Positions 24,911 to 38,087 of a stretch of 64,000 nucleotides of DNA are shown one piece after another. Positions within the stretch are counted from its first letter, which is position 1, and each line of letters opens with the position of its first letter. A program made the translations under genes and the position numbers. Source of the DNA: Symsagittifera roscoffensis (lineage: Eukaryota; Xenacoelomorpha; Acoela; Convolutidae). Location of the stretch: contig NC_087064.1 of NCBI RefSeq assembly GCF_963678635.1, positions 4,440,411 through 4,504,410 of the forward strand, read 5' to 3'. The notes beneath the pieces are model-generated. The model was not told where the DNA came from. It worked only from the letters and a program-made list of their open reading frames with translations, and did not search any database.

Positions 24911-26887
24911 TTCTTTTTAACATCATGACCGGCAGAACCGTTAACGAGCACTCCGCGCCGAGCGGATGCTCACATTAACGCCCTCAATAGGCCTAAACCG
25001 CCGGGGCGGAAGGGTAGTTCGGAACGCGGAAGCCTTCCGGATTACCGTGAATAGCTTTTTAAACTAGTTAAGACCGAAAGTTCACGAATCAGGAAGGGTG
25101 GGGGGAACGGCCATTCCCTCGTGCACTGAGAGGTTTGTGACCAAAAACACTTAAAGATATACATAAAACCAAACAAAAAGTAGTATAGTACCCAAGAAAA
25201 ACAAAAAACATAAAAAAATAACCGAAAAAACCAAAAACAGTAAAAAAGTTAAAAAAATCAGTAGAAATCATCATCCCAGACAAGATGTGATTCGACCCAC
25301 CCGTTTGTTGTTGATAGATATATTGTTGTTACAGGCATTTATATCAGTCAGGATCGTTACGACCAATTTTGTGGCCTGTTTGTGAGGCTTGTACTGTAGG
25401 GTTATTTGAGCATTTAAGCACGTTAATGATAAATTGCGCTCAATCCGGAAGGGTCAGCTGATTTGCGCTCAATCCGGAGGGGTCTTGGGAGAAGACTGAT
25501 CCGGCAAGCAGTACAAGGAGCAAGAAGAAGGGACTCAACGACAACAACAATCGACTGTTGGGTATCGTTAACGAGTCTTGTATCCCTTTTGGTACGAAAA
25601 TTAAGATAGTAATCTGTGGGGGCTCGACAGTGCTGCACTGTAGTGACCCTTCACCGAACTGCGAATATCCGAGTTAAGCACCTTAATTCGGATATTAAAC
25701 AAACCCGGAGGGGTATAGTATTACTAATATTATTACTTATATAGCCTATATTAATACTCCTATACCGTTTTTCAGTGAAAAACACAGAAAGCAGACCGGT
25801 TTTTAGGGTCAAAATAGCGATATTTTGATCCCCCCACAAGTCGCGATTTTTGAGATATCGATATTTTTTGAAGCGAAAAAAAGCGCTGAAGTGGTGTGTT
25901 ACATCGTAACTGCACTACCATAATAGATAGAACCGGTTAAGTTTAGTTCGGAAGTGGTTGGAACTATTTTAGTACCGAAAACCGAATTTTCGCGATTTTT
26001 GATAGTACGAAACACTATAAAATCAGAAAATTTTTTGAAATTTTTGAGTTAGAACAGTAACAAAAGTTGTTCGGACAACGTCCATTAGTGAATCTACAAG
26101 TTTTAAAACCCGCTACCCGAAAGCCTTCCGGGTTGCAGAGAAATCGAACTTAACGTGTTTGATTTGGTGGATTCATCAATCCGGAGGGGTCCAGGTAGCA
26201 TAGTTTTTCGCAAATTTTTTCTACTAAGGCGTTTTAGATCGGCTTTTTTGCATTGAACTAGAAGAGTATAGGCCTTATGAGCTCGGATCAATAATTTTTA
26301 GGTCGAAAAGAACAGAATTGCGGAAAAAGTTAGGCGGAACCTATAAAAGATAAATTTTTTGACTTTAGAAAAAAGACGTTTTGGTTAATAACTTTGGAAC
26401 TACTGAACAGATCCAGTTGATCTTGGTACCAATAGATCAGAAATTAGCTGAGCTTACTGATAGGGACAAAAGTTTTTTGAAGAAGTAAGCGTGAAAAGTT
26501 TTTGAAATCGTTTTTAGCAAATTCACCAATTTGGGAGGGGTAGACCCTTCACGTTTTATAAATTTTTTTTAGGAAAGCCCTTACACCCCTACCAAAAGGT
26601 AACAGCGGTTGAATAAAGTAACTTTAGGCTGTTCTAGACAAAAAGGGAGGGTAAAGGCACAGGAAATCCTTAATCGAGCCGAAGTTGGGCTAGCAATAAG
26701 ACCCTTCACCGTTAGCGTGAACTGTCAAATAAGAGGCTTAACTTCAATCCGGAAGGGTCTAGGAAAGCAGTACATACCCTTCCTAGTTAATTGAAACAGC
26801 AAAGTCGCATCGGAGAACGTATCCGAAGGGGTATAGGTTGAAAGAAGGAAATCTCCGAAAAGCTACTATTACAAACCAGAGGGCTCC

Positions 26888-27093
26888 CAATCCGGAGGGG
26901 TCTTATATTTGCTAATTCGGAGGGGTCCCAATCCGGAGGGGTCTTATATTTGCTAATTCGGAGGGGTCCCGATCCGGAGGGGTCTTATATCTATTAACTC
27001 AGAGGGGTCCCAATCCGGAGGGCTCCAAATTTTGTTAGTCCGGAAGGGTCCTATATATATATAGATTTTTTCTCCTTCCCAATCCGGAGGGGT
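26888..27093 (+). repeat. CCGGAGGGGT motif cluster in the copy C leader
   Basis: Nine copies or variants of TCCGGAGGGGTC in about 205 bp (near 26891, 26917, 26932, 26958, 26973, 27000, 27014, 27040, 27083), including two near-identical 41-bp units beginning at 26901 and 26942. The equivalent cluster in copy B (45799-45987) also has nine copies but different linker sequence. Confidence 0.88.
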
Positions 27094-27821
27094 ATTATTT
27101 TAGATAAACGGAAGAAAGACTAAAGTGAGAGGTATTAGGTTATTAGCAGACGGCCTAGGAATCAGTGACTTCACTGGTAACTTGCCTTTCAATAAAAACC
27201 AGACCAAAACAAGACAGGTCCGAACTCGGATATTCGCGACACTAAGTCTAATACGTTTTTTTGAAAAGTGACTGCCCTGAGGATTTTAGTAGGTCTAGCT
27301 CGGGCAGTCCGAAGGCAGATAGGTAACACAGTACTCGGTGGGTGCGATAGACGCCCACTTGAGAAAATTACTGCCTTCAAAGTTTTGTCTGTTTTGTGCA
27401 GCACCAAGCAGGGAAAGCTTTTTCTTTAAAATATAAGTTCGACTATTGTACTGCGACCAACTAAAAGTACAATACACATACGTTTTTTTATAGAGATATT
27501 CATATTCTGTCATTATATCCTTTTTTTGTTTTTGATTTTAAATCAACATAATTTGTGCTTGATTGGGTAGTGAGTACACTATCTTTTAAATTGACTGATA
27601 ACATCATATTGTGCTAGTTCTCAAGTCTTACGACCGATAATCGGTTAGTGTGAATAAATTATATACAAAACTGTACTCTGATAACATACAGGGATTCGTG
27701 GTCACTATTTAATAGAATCTTGTGAAATTTATTGTGTTGTGTCATTATTATTGGTAGTCAAACTATAAGGTCAATAGCAATCGAATTAAGTGTATAGGCA
27801 TTAACAAGTGACAAATTGAGA

Positions 27822-30639
27822 ATGAGTCTAGACAAGTCAAGGATACCTAAACGAGGTAATAGCTCTAGGAAATTCATACCTAAAAAGCAAAGAAGAACAA
27901 TGACCGATCCTTTTCTGGATTGGATCAAACGAGCCCGGACCGACAAAGGGGAGACGGTTTCAGGCAGAATGGTTGAAACAAGGAGTCAAAAGACCTCAGA
28001 AGAGCGAAAAGAACTGTTAGAAGTGGAGTTCAATACGGACCATGCCATGAAAGACAACCAGGAAGTACATGGACTGGAAGGGAGAGGCAGAAGGCTGGCG
28101 AGTGAATCTACTCCGGTGGAACAAGGCCATGATTTTGCCACTTCCACCGGGACATTGGACCGAGAGGAGATGTCGGAACTGTCCGCAATAGAGGCAACTA
28201 GAAAATCTCCAACAGACAACACTATGATGGCAGGCGGAACTGAGAAACAAACAACGTCATCATAGTTCTCAGAGAGAATGAGGAATACCTTAGGAAACAT
28301 CTTTCCATTCACCATGGGAGGGGGCGCAGGAAATGAAGGTGAATCCCAGGAGGAGGAGGACGAAGAAGAGCAAATGGATTTTGGATCTCAAGGCAACCTC
28401 AATAGTTCGACACAGGAGAATGAGGCATACGTCGAAAAAGAGACTGGAAACATGGACAAATTTGGCGTGGTGAGAACGATAAGCAAGGAGATAAACACAC
28501 CGGGCCAGTCGAGAGGCTTCGCGATTATGACAAATTCAGAGCTGCAAACTGGGGAGAGTAGAAACAGAGGGCCAGGCAATGCATTGGCGGATCCCGATGT
28601 GGATAATGAAAAGACGTCGCGGCAGAGAGTCAAGGCCCGAATCTCGATCAGCACGAAGCTACCTGGGACCGACAGGGTTACACCGCCACTAGTGACGCCA
28701 CTCGTGGATAACGGGGCAGCACTAGAAGAAGCCTTGAACAACATAGTAGACATTTTAGGAGAACAAAATGAACAGATGTCCATAAGAATGAGTGAGCTAG
28801 AAAGAGCAGTTCACATTGAAAGAGAAAGTCTGCGGGAAGAAATAAACCGCAATAGACAAGAAGTTGGTAGGAGCGAAAAACGCTTGAAAGAAAAACGGAC
28901 GAGCACATAGCGAAGAAGTTGTCGAGAAAGACAAGAGAAGCGGAACAGAGAGAGTTACGCTTAAGAGATGACATGGAGAAGTTGAGAATTCAGCAAAGAC
29001 ATCTCTTGGGACTCTTGACACAAAGAGAGACGCGATGATGGAGAGGCGAACTCAGGCTATCATGGATAGGTTGGACGGGCTACTAGGCAGCAAAAGTGGA
29101 CCAAAAGAAAAGGAACCGAACTCGGGAGGTCCCAGCAGGGAGCCGAAGGTGAACTTCAATGACCATCAAAAGAGGAGGACATATGGATCCACTAGAGGCA
29201 GGGGCAGTTCAACAGGCTATGCCACAAGGGATAATAGAACATGGGGCCCGAACAGTAGAGCAAGTTCATCGGGGAACAGACAGACCTCTAACGAACGACC
29301 GAAGCAAGGCACACATGCGACTGGGAGAAGTGATTCCGGTAACAGGAGACATGCGAGACCAGGGAGGAGTCATGCGGGCCAAAAGGGAAACTCTTACGGC
29401 GATTCAGATTGCAGGAATGCACCGAATACAGAGCCTTTGACAAGGTGTGAGGACACTCAGGCGGGACACTCAAGGGATGCTACGGCAATGGCCACAGCCT
29501 TTGAACCCCTAAACAGGTCCTTGGAGATATTTCTTACAAGGTTATCCAGAACCAATGAACGCAGTGAGAAGTCCAGAAGAGTCTTTAAGAAACCAAGATG
29601 CTATAAAGATGAATCTGATGGCTGTATTGATACCTGGATAGACGTAATGAAACTGCATTTAGAGGAAGAGGATTTGTCGGAGAGACAGGAATGCAGTGCG
29701 CTTACCAGTAACTTGGAAGGGACAGCCCTGAACTGTGTCATGGCAAAGAAGCAATATCAGCGTGACACAGCCGAGAAAATCTTCGAATTCTTGTTAAACT
29801 GTTTTGGATCAGGGGTGCAGGGACACCAAGCGATGATGCGCTTCGAGAAACGGAGGCAACGAGAAGATGAAACGATAGATAAGTTTCTCGACGACTTGGA
29901 AATGCTGAGAAGACGCAGCCAACCGGATGAGTCAAACCGGAGAATGAACCTGGCAGTAGCCTCAAAATTCATCGATGGTGTGAAGAATGATGAACTTCGA
30001 ACAATGCTAGCAACGCATTACACACCACTATCAACCAATGCGCCAACACCAGAGGAGTTGAGGCTCAAGTCAAAAGAGTATCCTTTGTTGAAACCTCCTT
30101 CGAGATCTGGATACTATAAGAACAATTATGTCAACTTTAACAACGGACCAGCAAACCAAGGGAACAACTGGTACAAACCGAGGGATGATATGGAAAAGAG
30201 ACGCTCTTGTGCCAATTGCAGTTCAACGGACGATGACGTGTCAGCATGCCCAACTTATAAACAGGGCATGAAAGCAATAGGCTTTAGCTTCGAGGACAAA
30301 GATGCGTCAGAAGTCGATCATGAAGATTTCATGAGAAAAGTAATTGCAAAATTCGGCCCGAGGTGTTTCTTTTGCAACTTGGAAGGTCATTTTAAATCAG
30401 ATTGTCCACAATTCTGGGATGCAGTTGCAGACATCAAGCATCCAAGGCATGAGGAAGCTTTATCAGGAGTGAAAGCCAGCAAGGCTCGCCTGTTGAGTGA
30501 AGCGGAGGCGCGCAGAAAAGACAAACCGCAAGAGCTGGCGACGAAGAAAATGCAAGCGGTAACTGAAGAGACATGTGAACCAGAACCAGTGACTGCGGCC
30601 GATGACTTCAAGATTGATTGCAGCAGCAGGAACTGGTGA
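27822..30639 (+). pseudogene. gag: Copy C gag, interrupted
   Basis: Gag of the same layout as copy B. The start is Met 27822, and basic and acidic low-complexity regions are followed by a coiled coil (about 28740-29080), a Gly/Arg-rich linker and a capsid-like region (29470-30010). Zinc knuckles lie at about 30210 and 30364. The first knuckle has Asp for His (C-A-N-C-S-S-T-D-D-D), the second is intact. Lesions: TAG at 28263 where copy B has TCG, frameshifts around 28895 and 28905-29035, and a 31-base deletion near 30621 that throws the gag-pol frame. The knuckle region joins pol directly, so gag and pol were one frame ancestrally. Confidence 0.88.
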
Positions 30640-32666
30640 CGAAAGAGATCGAACAAAAAGTGAAACTCGAACTGGAAAATGAGAAACTTCAGGAACAACT
30701 GAATACCTTCGAAGCAACGGAGGTCGAGGAGACCAAAGCACCAAGCAGTTTGAGCATGAAACTTAATGTGATCTCCGGTCAGAGGTTCGGCATGGTGCCA
30801 CAGGGAAGCAAGATACAGTCGAAAATTTTAGTGGCTGGACACCAGGTAATCAGGAATCTGAGTGAACCATCCGAGTTCACTTTGATGCATTTGGACACAT
30901 ATGCAGATTATCTGAGGCAGGTGGAGCCACGCACTGAGTCGAGAGCTGTGCGAGCACTACTAACAAAGGGTGGACGCTACCTAGAGGTCTACGGGCCGTA
31001 TCAAGTGATGCTGAACGTGGATGGAATCAGTATCTACACCAGGACTTATGTGACAACAGATGATGACCAAATGGGGCAGATCTATTTGGGTGAGGAGGAA
31101 CTCAAAGTTCGTAGGATAGGCCATGACGCCATGATGGAACAAGATGCAGTACACATTGGGTATGAAGCAGATGTGACTCCACATCTGCTTGACACCAACG
31201 GAACAAAAATGGGAGTCACAAGGCTTATGGACACAGGAGCGGTAGTGAGTGTGATGCCGATAAAAACTTGGGAAAGAATGGGCTTCACGTGGGAAGATCT
31301 AATTCCAACGAATCTCCGACTGGCCGCCGCCAATCGAGGATCTATCTACGTAGCCGGAAGAACACCAATAACGGTCCTCCACATGGGGGGACGGGATCTT
31401 TGGATGAGCTTCCTGGTGGTAGAGAATTTGGACGACGCCGACCAATTCATCTTGGGCAGAGACTTTGTCAGGAATTTTGACGTGATGATTGACTTGAACA
31501 ACGGTCTGATACGGATTAGAAACCCAGACCGGAAGTATGTTAAGAAACCAATTAATAGGATAATAACAGACGAAAACAAGGTACCAATTTTTTTAGATAG
31601 GAAAGTGAAGCTACAGCCAGGACAAGCTGTGGTGGCAATTTTTAGAATGAGAAATTTAAATTCGTTGAGCGATAGTAAACAGGTTTGTTTAGTACCGAAT
31701 CCAAATAGTCAGAGTTCGGTGATTTTAGGCCGGAGCTTCTCGGTAACGCGAAACGGACTGTGTGTCAGTGTGTTATTGAACACACTGGACACCACGGTTT
31801 CAATCCAGCGTGGAAAGAAGCTTGGTTACGCTTTGCCGATGAGGACCGACTATGAGGAGACACAAAACTTGAAGAAACACAGCGTAAAAGACTGTCCTTT
31901 TCATGCAAATAAAGATAAAATTTTAAAGAGGATTAATGAATTGAAATCTATTCATAAATTGTTTTCAATGAAATCCGAAACGGACGACGGCTTATCGAGC
32001 TGCTCGGATTTTCCGGAACGCCCCTCGTCATATGAACTAGAATCTGACAAACCAGTTTTGCCAGAGATAGAACATTTAAAAGGGAAAATAGGTGAGGGAG
32101 ATTTCGAAAAATTGCGGGACCTCTTAAATCGGAACGCAGATGTATTTTCAAAACATAAGGCGGATATCGGTTGCTGTAACTTCGTCGAACACGAAATTGA
32201 ACTAGAGGAAGGTGCCGTTCCGCACAGAGAAGGCGCGAGACGGATGACGCCACACAAGTCGAAAGCGTGCCGAGCGGAAATCGAAATGCTGCTTGAATAC
32301 GACATGATAGAACCCTCGAAATCGCCGTGGGCTTGCGGGGTGGTAATGGCGAAAAAGAAAGGGGGGCAGCTTAGATTTTGTTGCGACTTTCGTTACTTGA
32401 ACGCGGTAACAATTAAAGATGCGTACCCGATACCGGGGATAGACGAGAGCCTCTCTAAACTTGGTGATGCCAAATTCTTCACCACATTGGACTTGGGTTC
32501 CTCTGGCAGGTCTTCTGGCAGGTCTTCACCACATTGGACTTCTGGCAGGTCCCTCTGCGGAAGGAGGATAGAGAGAAAACCGGATTCGCGTGCGAATTGG
32601 GATTGTACCAGTGGAAGAGGATGCCCTTCGGCTTGTGCAATGCAACGGCCACTTTTCAAAGACTGA
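30640..32666 (+). pseudogene. pol: Copy C pol part 1: protease and start of reverse transcriptase
   Basis: An open stretch (from 30618) covers a coiled-coil linker, an aspartic protease region with D-T-G-A (near 31230) and I-L-G-R-D-F, and the first RT blocks (F-R-Y-L-N-A-V, F-F-T-T-L-D-L-G). RT is broken near 32500 by a local duplication-type insertion: the segment TCTGGCAGG appears three times and part of CACCACATTGGACTT twice, where copy B has a single S-A-F-W-Q-V-P-L. Reading then leaves the RT frame and ends at 32666. In normal function this region matures the polyprotein and starts reverse transcription. Confidence 0.88.
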
Positions 32667-33895
32667 TGGCTCAGGCCTTGACCAGAGTGACCAAGAAGTA
32701 CGGGAATCTCGTGATGTGTTACGTGGATGACGTAGTCATAGCGACACCGACCCTGGAAGACCACATTGATCGGCTCGATGAGGTCTTTGGATGTATGAAA
32801 AGAGCAGGCTTGAAATGCAAACCATCAAAATGTGAAATCTTTAGGGATTCGATCAAGTACCTGGGAAGAATGGTGGACAGGCATGGTGTGAGGCCAGATC
32901 CGGAAGCAGTAGAGGCTGTGTTGACATGGAAGGCTCCGAGAACGGACACACAGCTAATGAGCTTCCTAGGGTTTGCCAATTACTACCGGGAATTCATAAA
33001 AGGATATGCGGACAAGGTGTATCCGATGCAGAAGCTGATGCGCACCAAAGGGAAAAAGTTCGAATGGAACGATGAGGCACAGGTTGCTTTCGAGAACATA
33101 AAGCGGGAAAGGTGCGAAGCGCCAGTGCTAGGCATGCCTACAGAAAAGGGCATGTATGTTCTTGACACAGACGCATCGGTAGTAGCCATCTCGGGAATAT
33201 TGCATCAAGAGCAAGAGTGGAACGGAAGAACGGTTCTCCGTCCCATTGCATACGGCAGCAAGGTCTTGAGTGACACGGAGATGAAGTATGGCGCACCAAA
33301 AGCAGAAATGTTTGCAGTAGTCACTTTCGTGGAAAAGTACCGTGCATACTTGGGGAGCGCTCCCTTCAAGTTACGCGTGGACAACAGAGCGTTATCCTGG
33401 TTGAAAACCTACTCGATGAATCAGAGTTATATTGGTAGATGGATAGTAAGATTGGATGGCTACCATATGATAATCGAACATAGGATGCGTGATAAACACC
33501 ACAATGCTGACAGCCTCAGCAAGAAAACTGAGTTCTATGAAAGATTGGAGCAGAAGCAGGCCAATCAGGCGGAAATAAAGGAGGGATTCTCGTTTCTGGA
33601 CAAAGAAACATATGAAGCGCTTCCCTTAATGAGATGGTTGGATAAGTCTGGACATCCAATTCCAGGGCATCCTGAGTTACCGGTGGAGAAAGCAGCCGAG
33701 ATAAAGATCCTATCCAAGGAGGACCCAGTCCCCTTGGATCTGTTGCTGCGCTCGAATCTGTTCCAGCAAGAACTCTCTCGCATGAACATTAACAGTCTCT
33801 CATTATTGGATAAAACGGTGCAGGTCACACCGCAAGTGATGCGGATGCTGGGTGGATTGTTGGAAAGAGAAGTGACCAGAGATGACCCCGAGTGA
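32534..33895 (+). pseudogene. pol: Copy C pol part 2: rest of reverse transcriptase and RNase H
   Basis: Resumes RT after the insertion with Y-V-D-D (about 32719-32730), then RNase H with the D-T-D-A-S, A-E-M and V-D-N-R-A-L-S-W blocks, then a connection region rich in charged residues. A TGA at 33893 replaces the TGG of copy B (W-T-A-A-V), ending the frame. The motifs themselves are intact, so decay here is recent. Confidence 0.88.
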
Positions 33896-35071
33896 GCAGC
33901 AGCAGTGGCATCACTGACAGTCAGGGAGAAGGTGAAGATCATGCCGTCTAGACGATAGCACGCAGAGAACGAGAGGGATTGTAGGACAATAGTTCAGCAA
34001 CTAGTATCCTCAATACCCCACGAGATTTTAACCAGTACTTCTTACGGACAGAAAGATTAGGGGAGCAGCAAGCGAAAGAAAACCGTCACCTTTGTGGACC
34101 AGGATAAGGAAGGTGAAAAGGTAGAACAAAATCTGCTGCAAGATTATTTGTCCGGGGAGACGAATGATGAGAAGAACCAGCGATCACAAGATCAACACCC
34201 GGGACAAGAAAATTTGTCCGGGGAGTCTGAGAAAGACGAGAAAATTCCTGATGAGAAAAAGGACCTAGAGAACAGGGTTTTGTCCGGGGAGTTCAGATGG
34301 ATGCGAAGAAGGCACAGACATTATCTGGAGGAGCGTACAGTCTCCAGCACAACCTCTTCAACGGATGACATTTCCCGAAATTCAGGAATGGACACCTATT
34401 CAGACAGTAACTCGAGCTCGGGATTAGATTTGTCCGAACTAGCGATCCACACACTACTAGTGGAAACTCGGGCAAGGGATCTGGACAGAGAGGTGTACCA
34501 GGATCCTGACAGCGATCGCTACCTTATACCAAGCGAAAGAGTCTTTGACAACGCAGCGGATGACTTGGAGACAATAGCGGTATCGAAACGTTCGATAAGT
34601 CTGTTGCCGCAGAAAGAGGTAGTCAGGACTGATCTTCAGCCGTTTAAACAAGAAACCTAGCCGTTGGCGAAGATTTGGTGCGTTAAGATGGAAGATGACA
34701 CACACCAGCCTAATGAGCTGAATAGTCAGATGAGGGTCATGAAGACGTACTTGAAGGCTAGATACAGACTCTCGGATCTTCTAAGGGCGCAGAGAAAAGG
34801 TGGATCGAGAATGGTTCTCCAGATAAAGGGGACCTTGAGGAAGATAGGTATCGCATCGTGAGACAGTACTTCATGCAGAAGGATGGGAGGTTATATTTGA
34901 ACAAGGACGGGATTGTGGCTTGCAAAAGAAGAGAGGAAGACTGAGTCCTATACAAGTATAACGCGACTCTATCAGACAGAACTATTATTCAGGTCAGATG
35001 GGCCATCAGGGGATCGACAAAGTATATTAGAGGATCCTGAAGCGCTTTGAATGGCCTGGAATTAAAAAGGC
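33896..35071 (+). pseudogene. pol: Copy C pol part 3: decayed connection region and integrase zinc domain
   Basis: Contains further stops (for example TAG at 33957 and 34658, TGA near 34942), a deletion of about 27 bases near 34797, and deletions that remove part of the integrase H-H-C-C zinc domain (34960-35030). It keeps three copies of TTGTCCGGGGAG spaced 66 bases apart (about 34147, 34213, 34279), at the same spacing as in copy B. Confidence 0.82.
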
Positions 35072-37342
35072 ATGCGAGAAGTGGGTACAGCATGCCTGTC
35101 ATGCCAACAGGTCAAGGATCCAAGGAAATTGCGATTTCCCTTACAATCGATCGAGTCGTCTGAATTCAATGAGGTGGTGCAGATAGATCACCAGAAAATA
35201 TGCATGACAGACAGTGGTTATAATCAGGTGTTGGTCATGATAGATCATTTTACGAAGTATGCAGAGGCCGTGCCCTGCATAACTGCCTCGGCGGAGGAGA
35301 CATGCGACCACCTGATCAATACGTGGATAGCGAGACATGGCTGTCCGATGACGTTTCAATCGGATAATGGAACAGCTTTCGTAGGAGAGCTTACGAAAGA
35401 GCTCATGAGACGCTCACAGGTCGCTCAAGCTCACTCCACGACATACCACCCTCAGACGAATGGCTTAGTGGAAAGACAGAATAGGACGTTAGTGTCGATG
35501 CTGAGAGTATATTGTTCCAGGTACATGACCGATTGGGGCAGATACCTTCCACAGGTGATGGGAGCATACAACAGCACGCAACACTCCACCACCGGAGTCA
35601 GTCCACACATGATGCTAACTGGACACGAAAAGTCTTTACCCTTAACCTTCTTCTACCCAGAGTATGAGGGAAAGAAAACGTCCCCACAGGTCTACGTGAG
35701 GGATGTGATCAGACGCCAACAGGAGTTGAACGATTTGTGTAGACGAAATACTCAGCAAGCACAGGCAAGGCAAAGGAAAAGCTTCGACAAGAAAGCAGCT
35801 GGTGCAAAGGCTTACTCGGTGGGGGACTACGTATGGGTATTTCAGAACGTTATACCACCAAAAGGGAAGAAAAAGCTCCTAAAAAAATGGAGGGGACCCT
35901 TCATGATTACAGAGGTGCACCAGGAGGGACGCTTTTATAGACTGAGTACTGGCCGAGCAGCCCACTACGAGAACATCAAGCCACACAATCCATCGACAGA
36001 AGACTGGTGTATACCTGCGGACATGGAAGAAGGGGATTATCTAATGATGGATCCTGCTTGTGAGGTCAACGAGAAGGGCACCAGGGAGAAGAACGATGGA
36101 AACGAGGTCGAGGAGGAAGGAACGGACACACCGCTGGACCTGGATCCAAACGAGGAGATCGAAGCGGACGATGAAACCTTACCCTACGCAGAGGAAGATT
36201 GGCAGGATCCCGAACAGATAGAGGTTCCCAAGAATTTGGAACCTGATCTTCCGTTCACGATACAGACTCGTCAGAAGGACGGGACAAGACCAAGAAGAAA
36301 GTACAATCCTTACGGTGACGACTTTGTAGTGGATAGGATAGATCTGAAGAAGATAGTGGAGGAAGTAGTGTGTCTAGAGGAAATAACCTTGTCACAAGAC
36401 ATTGACATAGTCGATGATCACGACGATGAGTGGGTTGACGACTGGTCGAAACCCGAGGTAGAATTCGACGACGAGCAGCAGCAGTCATATGAGCAAGACT
36501 TGACGAACCTGCGTGTCTTAGAGTGGCTGAATGAAACGACCTCGGATCCTGATGAGACCAGCGTCACGATTCAAGACGTAGATCGTGAAAGCATGAAATA
36601 CATCGAGACCGAACGAGATGATCGTTCCTGGGCTGCCCAGGAAGGACGACTACTCATTCCAGCTTCTAATCTCGACTTGATACCCGGTATGCGATCGACG
36701 GGGACGTCGATGGATATTTTTGTCCGGGGAGTGGGGGTAGGACTTACCCACACTGAAAACTTGATAATAAAAAAATTAAGAGTAGCACGAGAAACAGGAG
36801 ACTTAGAAGCAGAAACAGGCAAAAAACCTAAGAAACCTGACATAGGGAGGGTAGTTGAGTCATATTTCAACTTACCAAATGAATATTCAAGCAACATAAT
36901 ACTAACAGACAGTGATTTCATACTCACAAATAGAACATGTGCGATAGCAATCACAGCAGACATTAGTTTTAGGACAGCGTTAGCGGCAGATTTTAAGAGA
37001 GAATATAAAAACATAGAGTTTCTTTGGAAGCAACGACCAGGAGTAGGGGGCGTAGCAGCCTTACCTTCGGCGGTGTCACAGATACCGGGAAAACACCTAT
37101 GCTTCTTGGCGACGAGGGCGACGGAGAAGCAGCACGTGGACCCGGAGAACCTAGTCTTGTCCTTGACGAGGTTGCGAGACTTCCTCGTGGAAATGGACGT
37201 GAAGGAGCTCTCGCTTCCAGTGTACGATCCAAACAGAGGACGACTGCATCCTCGGGAATTGTACGCGCTTGTTCACGTGATATTCTCTGATACTAATATA
37301 CAAGTATATTTACATAAGAAATATTACTTAAGTATAGGCTGA
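35072..37342 (+). pseudogene. pol: Copy C pol part 4: integrase core, GPF module, acidic tail, macro-like domain
   Basis: 756 open codons. Integrase D,D-35-E residues are recognisable in I-D-H-Q, Q-S-D-N-G-T and G-L-V-E-R-Q. The W-R-G-P-F module follows, then an acidic low-complexity stretch and a macro-like domain over the last 160 residues. The catalytic core is intact, but the upstream zinc domain is decayed and the frame has lost its connection to gag. The long open stretch is probably passive persistence in a fairly young copy. The motif TTGTCCGGGGAG occurs again near 36722, in a different frame from the upstream three. Confidence 0.88.
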
Positions 37343-37754
37343 GTGACGTGCGAGAGGGTGTTAGGCTAACGACTAAGTTGTATGTAATGTGTGATATATG
37401 TGATATGTGTGTTCTGTTATGTTATGTGTTATGTTATTAAGATCCTGGGTAAGAAGGGGTTAGTGACCATGAACAACTTAATGACGATCTTAGGAATAGA
37501 TCCAAAGTTTGGACTGTCCAATCTTAGGTCGAATTCCAAAATTTTAGAGACCGATTGATTTTAATAAATTTTAGGATAAATATCTTTTTATCTGAACTTT
37601 TTTTAAGCCAATTTTAGCATTTTAGCGATATATGTTAAGATGAAACTGACAAGTGTGATATTCGTGACCTCTTTTCTAGATCCTGATTGATCGTTTAATT
37701 ACTCACTTGAGTCAAATCTTTGAATCAAAACCGAATCGAACTTGAAAGAATAGA
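37343..37754 (+). other. Copy C pol-to-accessory intergenic stretch
   Basis: 412 bp, homologous to 56340-56740 in copy B and 1661-1913 in copy A. No gene. It holds G|GTAAGA near 37447 (G|GTAAGT in copy B at 56442), which could be a splice donor, but no acceptor is conserved between the copies. How the accessory frame is translated is not evident. Confidence 0.7.
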
Positions 37755-38078
37755 ATGGATAACTTCAACTTGGATGAATTGATGGACCTGGCAGAGGCAT
37801 ATGTGGGACCGATGGTAGATGCGATCTATCGTCGGCTGATCGATCGAGACTTCGCTCTGGAGGACCCAGAGGTAGTCATGTTGCTGACCGCCCTGATCAA
37901 CATCTTGGGGCATGACAACCCTGGGGACCGCCCCACGGAAGTCCTGTTGATGGCAGCATATGGAGAGAGGGGAGTACTAGACCGCCCGAACATGAGAGTG
38001 ATGAGGTGGAGAAACGGGGTTCTCTCAGGGAGTGACTTGGCGAACGAGCCTGGATTGGGAAGTTCTATGACTTACTAA
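37755..38078 (+). CDS. Accessory frame of copy C, first part (107 codons)
   Basis: Starts M-D-N-F-N-L-D-E-L-M, identical to the start of the copy B frame at 56741, then becomes unrelated after about 14 codons. It ends at TAA 38076-38078, but the same phase stays open for another 676 codons beginning three codons later. The unit may therefore be one long frame with a single nonsense change, or two proteins made by reinitiation or readthrough. I recognise no domain in this part; it is mildly acidic with short helices. Confidence 0.6.
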   Translation: MDNFNLDELMDLAEAYVGPMVDAIYRRLIDRDFALEDPEVVMLLTALINILGHDNPGDRPTEVLLMAAYGERGVLDRPNMRVMRWRNGVLSGSDLANEPGLGSSMTY

Positions 38079-38087
38079 CCAGGTGAG

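Larger units (their letters stand above)
24881..27821 (+). other. Copy C 5' leader, untranslated
   Basis: 2.9 kb between LTR and gag without a supported gene. It contains many CCGGAGGGGT/CCGGAAGGGT motifs, several with an upstream inverse (CCCTTC, CCTTCCGG), and a 13-bp stem-loop near 25668-25697 (ATATCCGA...TCGGATAT). A block at about 27266-27360 (CTGCCC...GGGCAG) is present in all leaders in the window. A role in packaging, translation or silencing is possible but not shown by the sequence. Confidence 0.75.

Noticed and set aside
26888-27093. CRISPR-like array
   Set aside because: Repeats are 10-14 bases, spacing is irregular, and the context is a eukaryotic retrotransposon leader.
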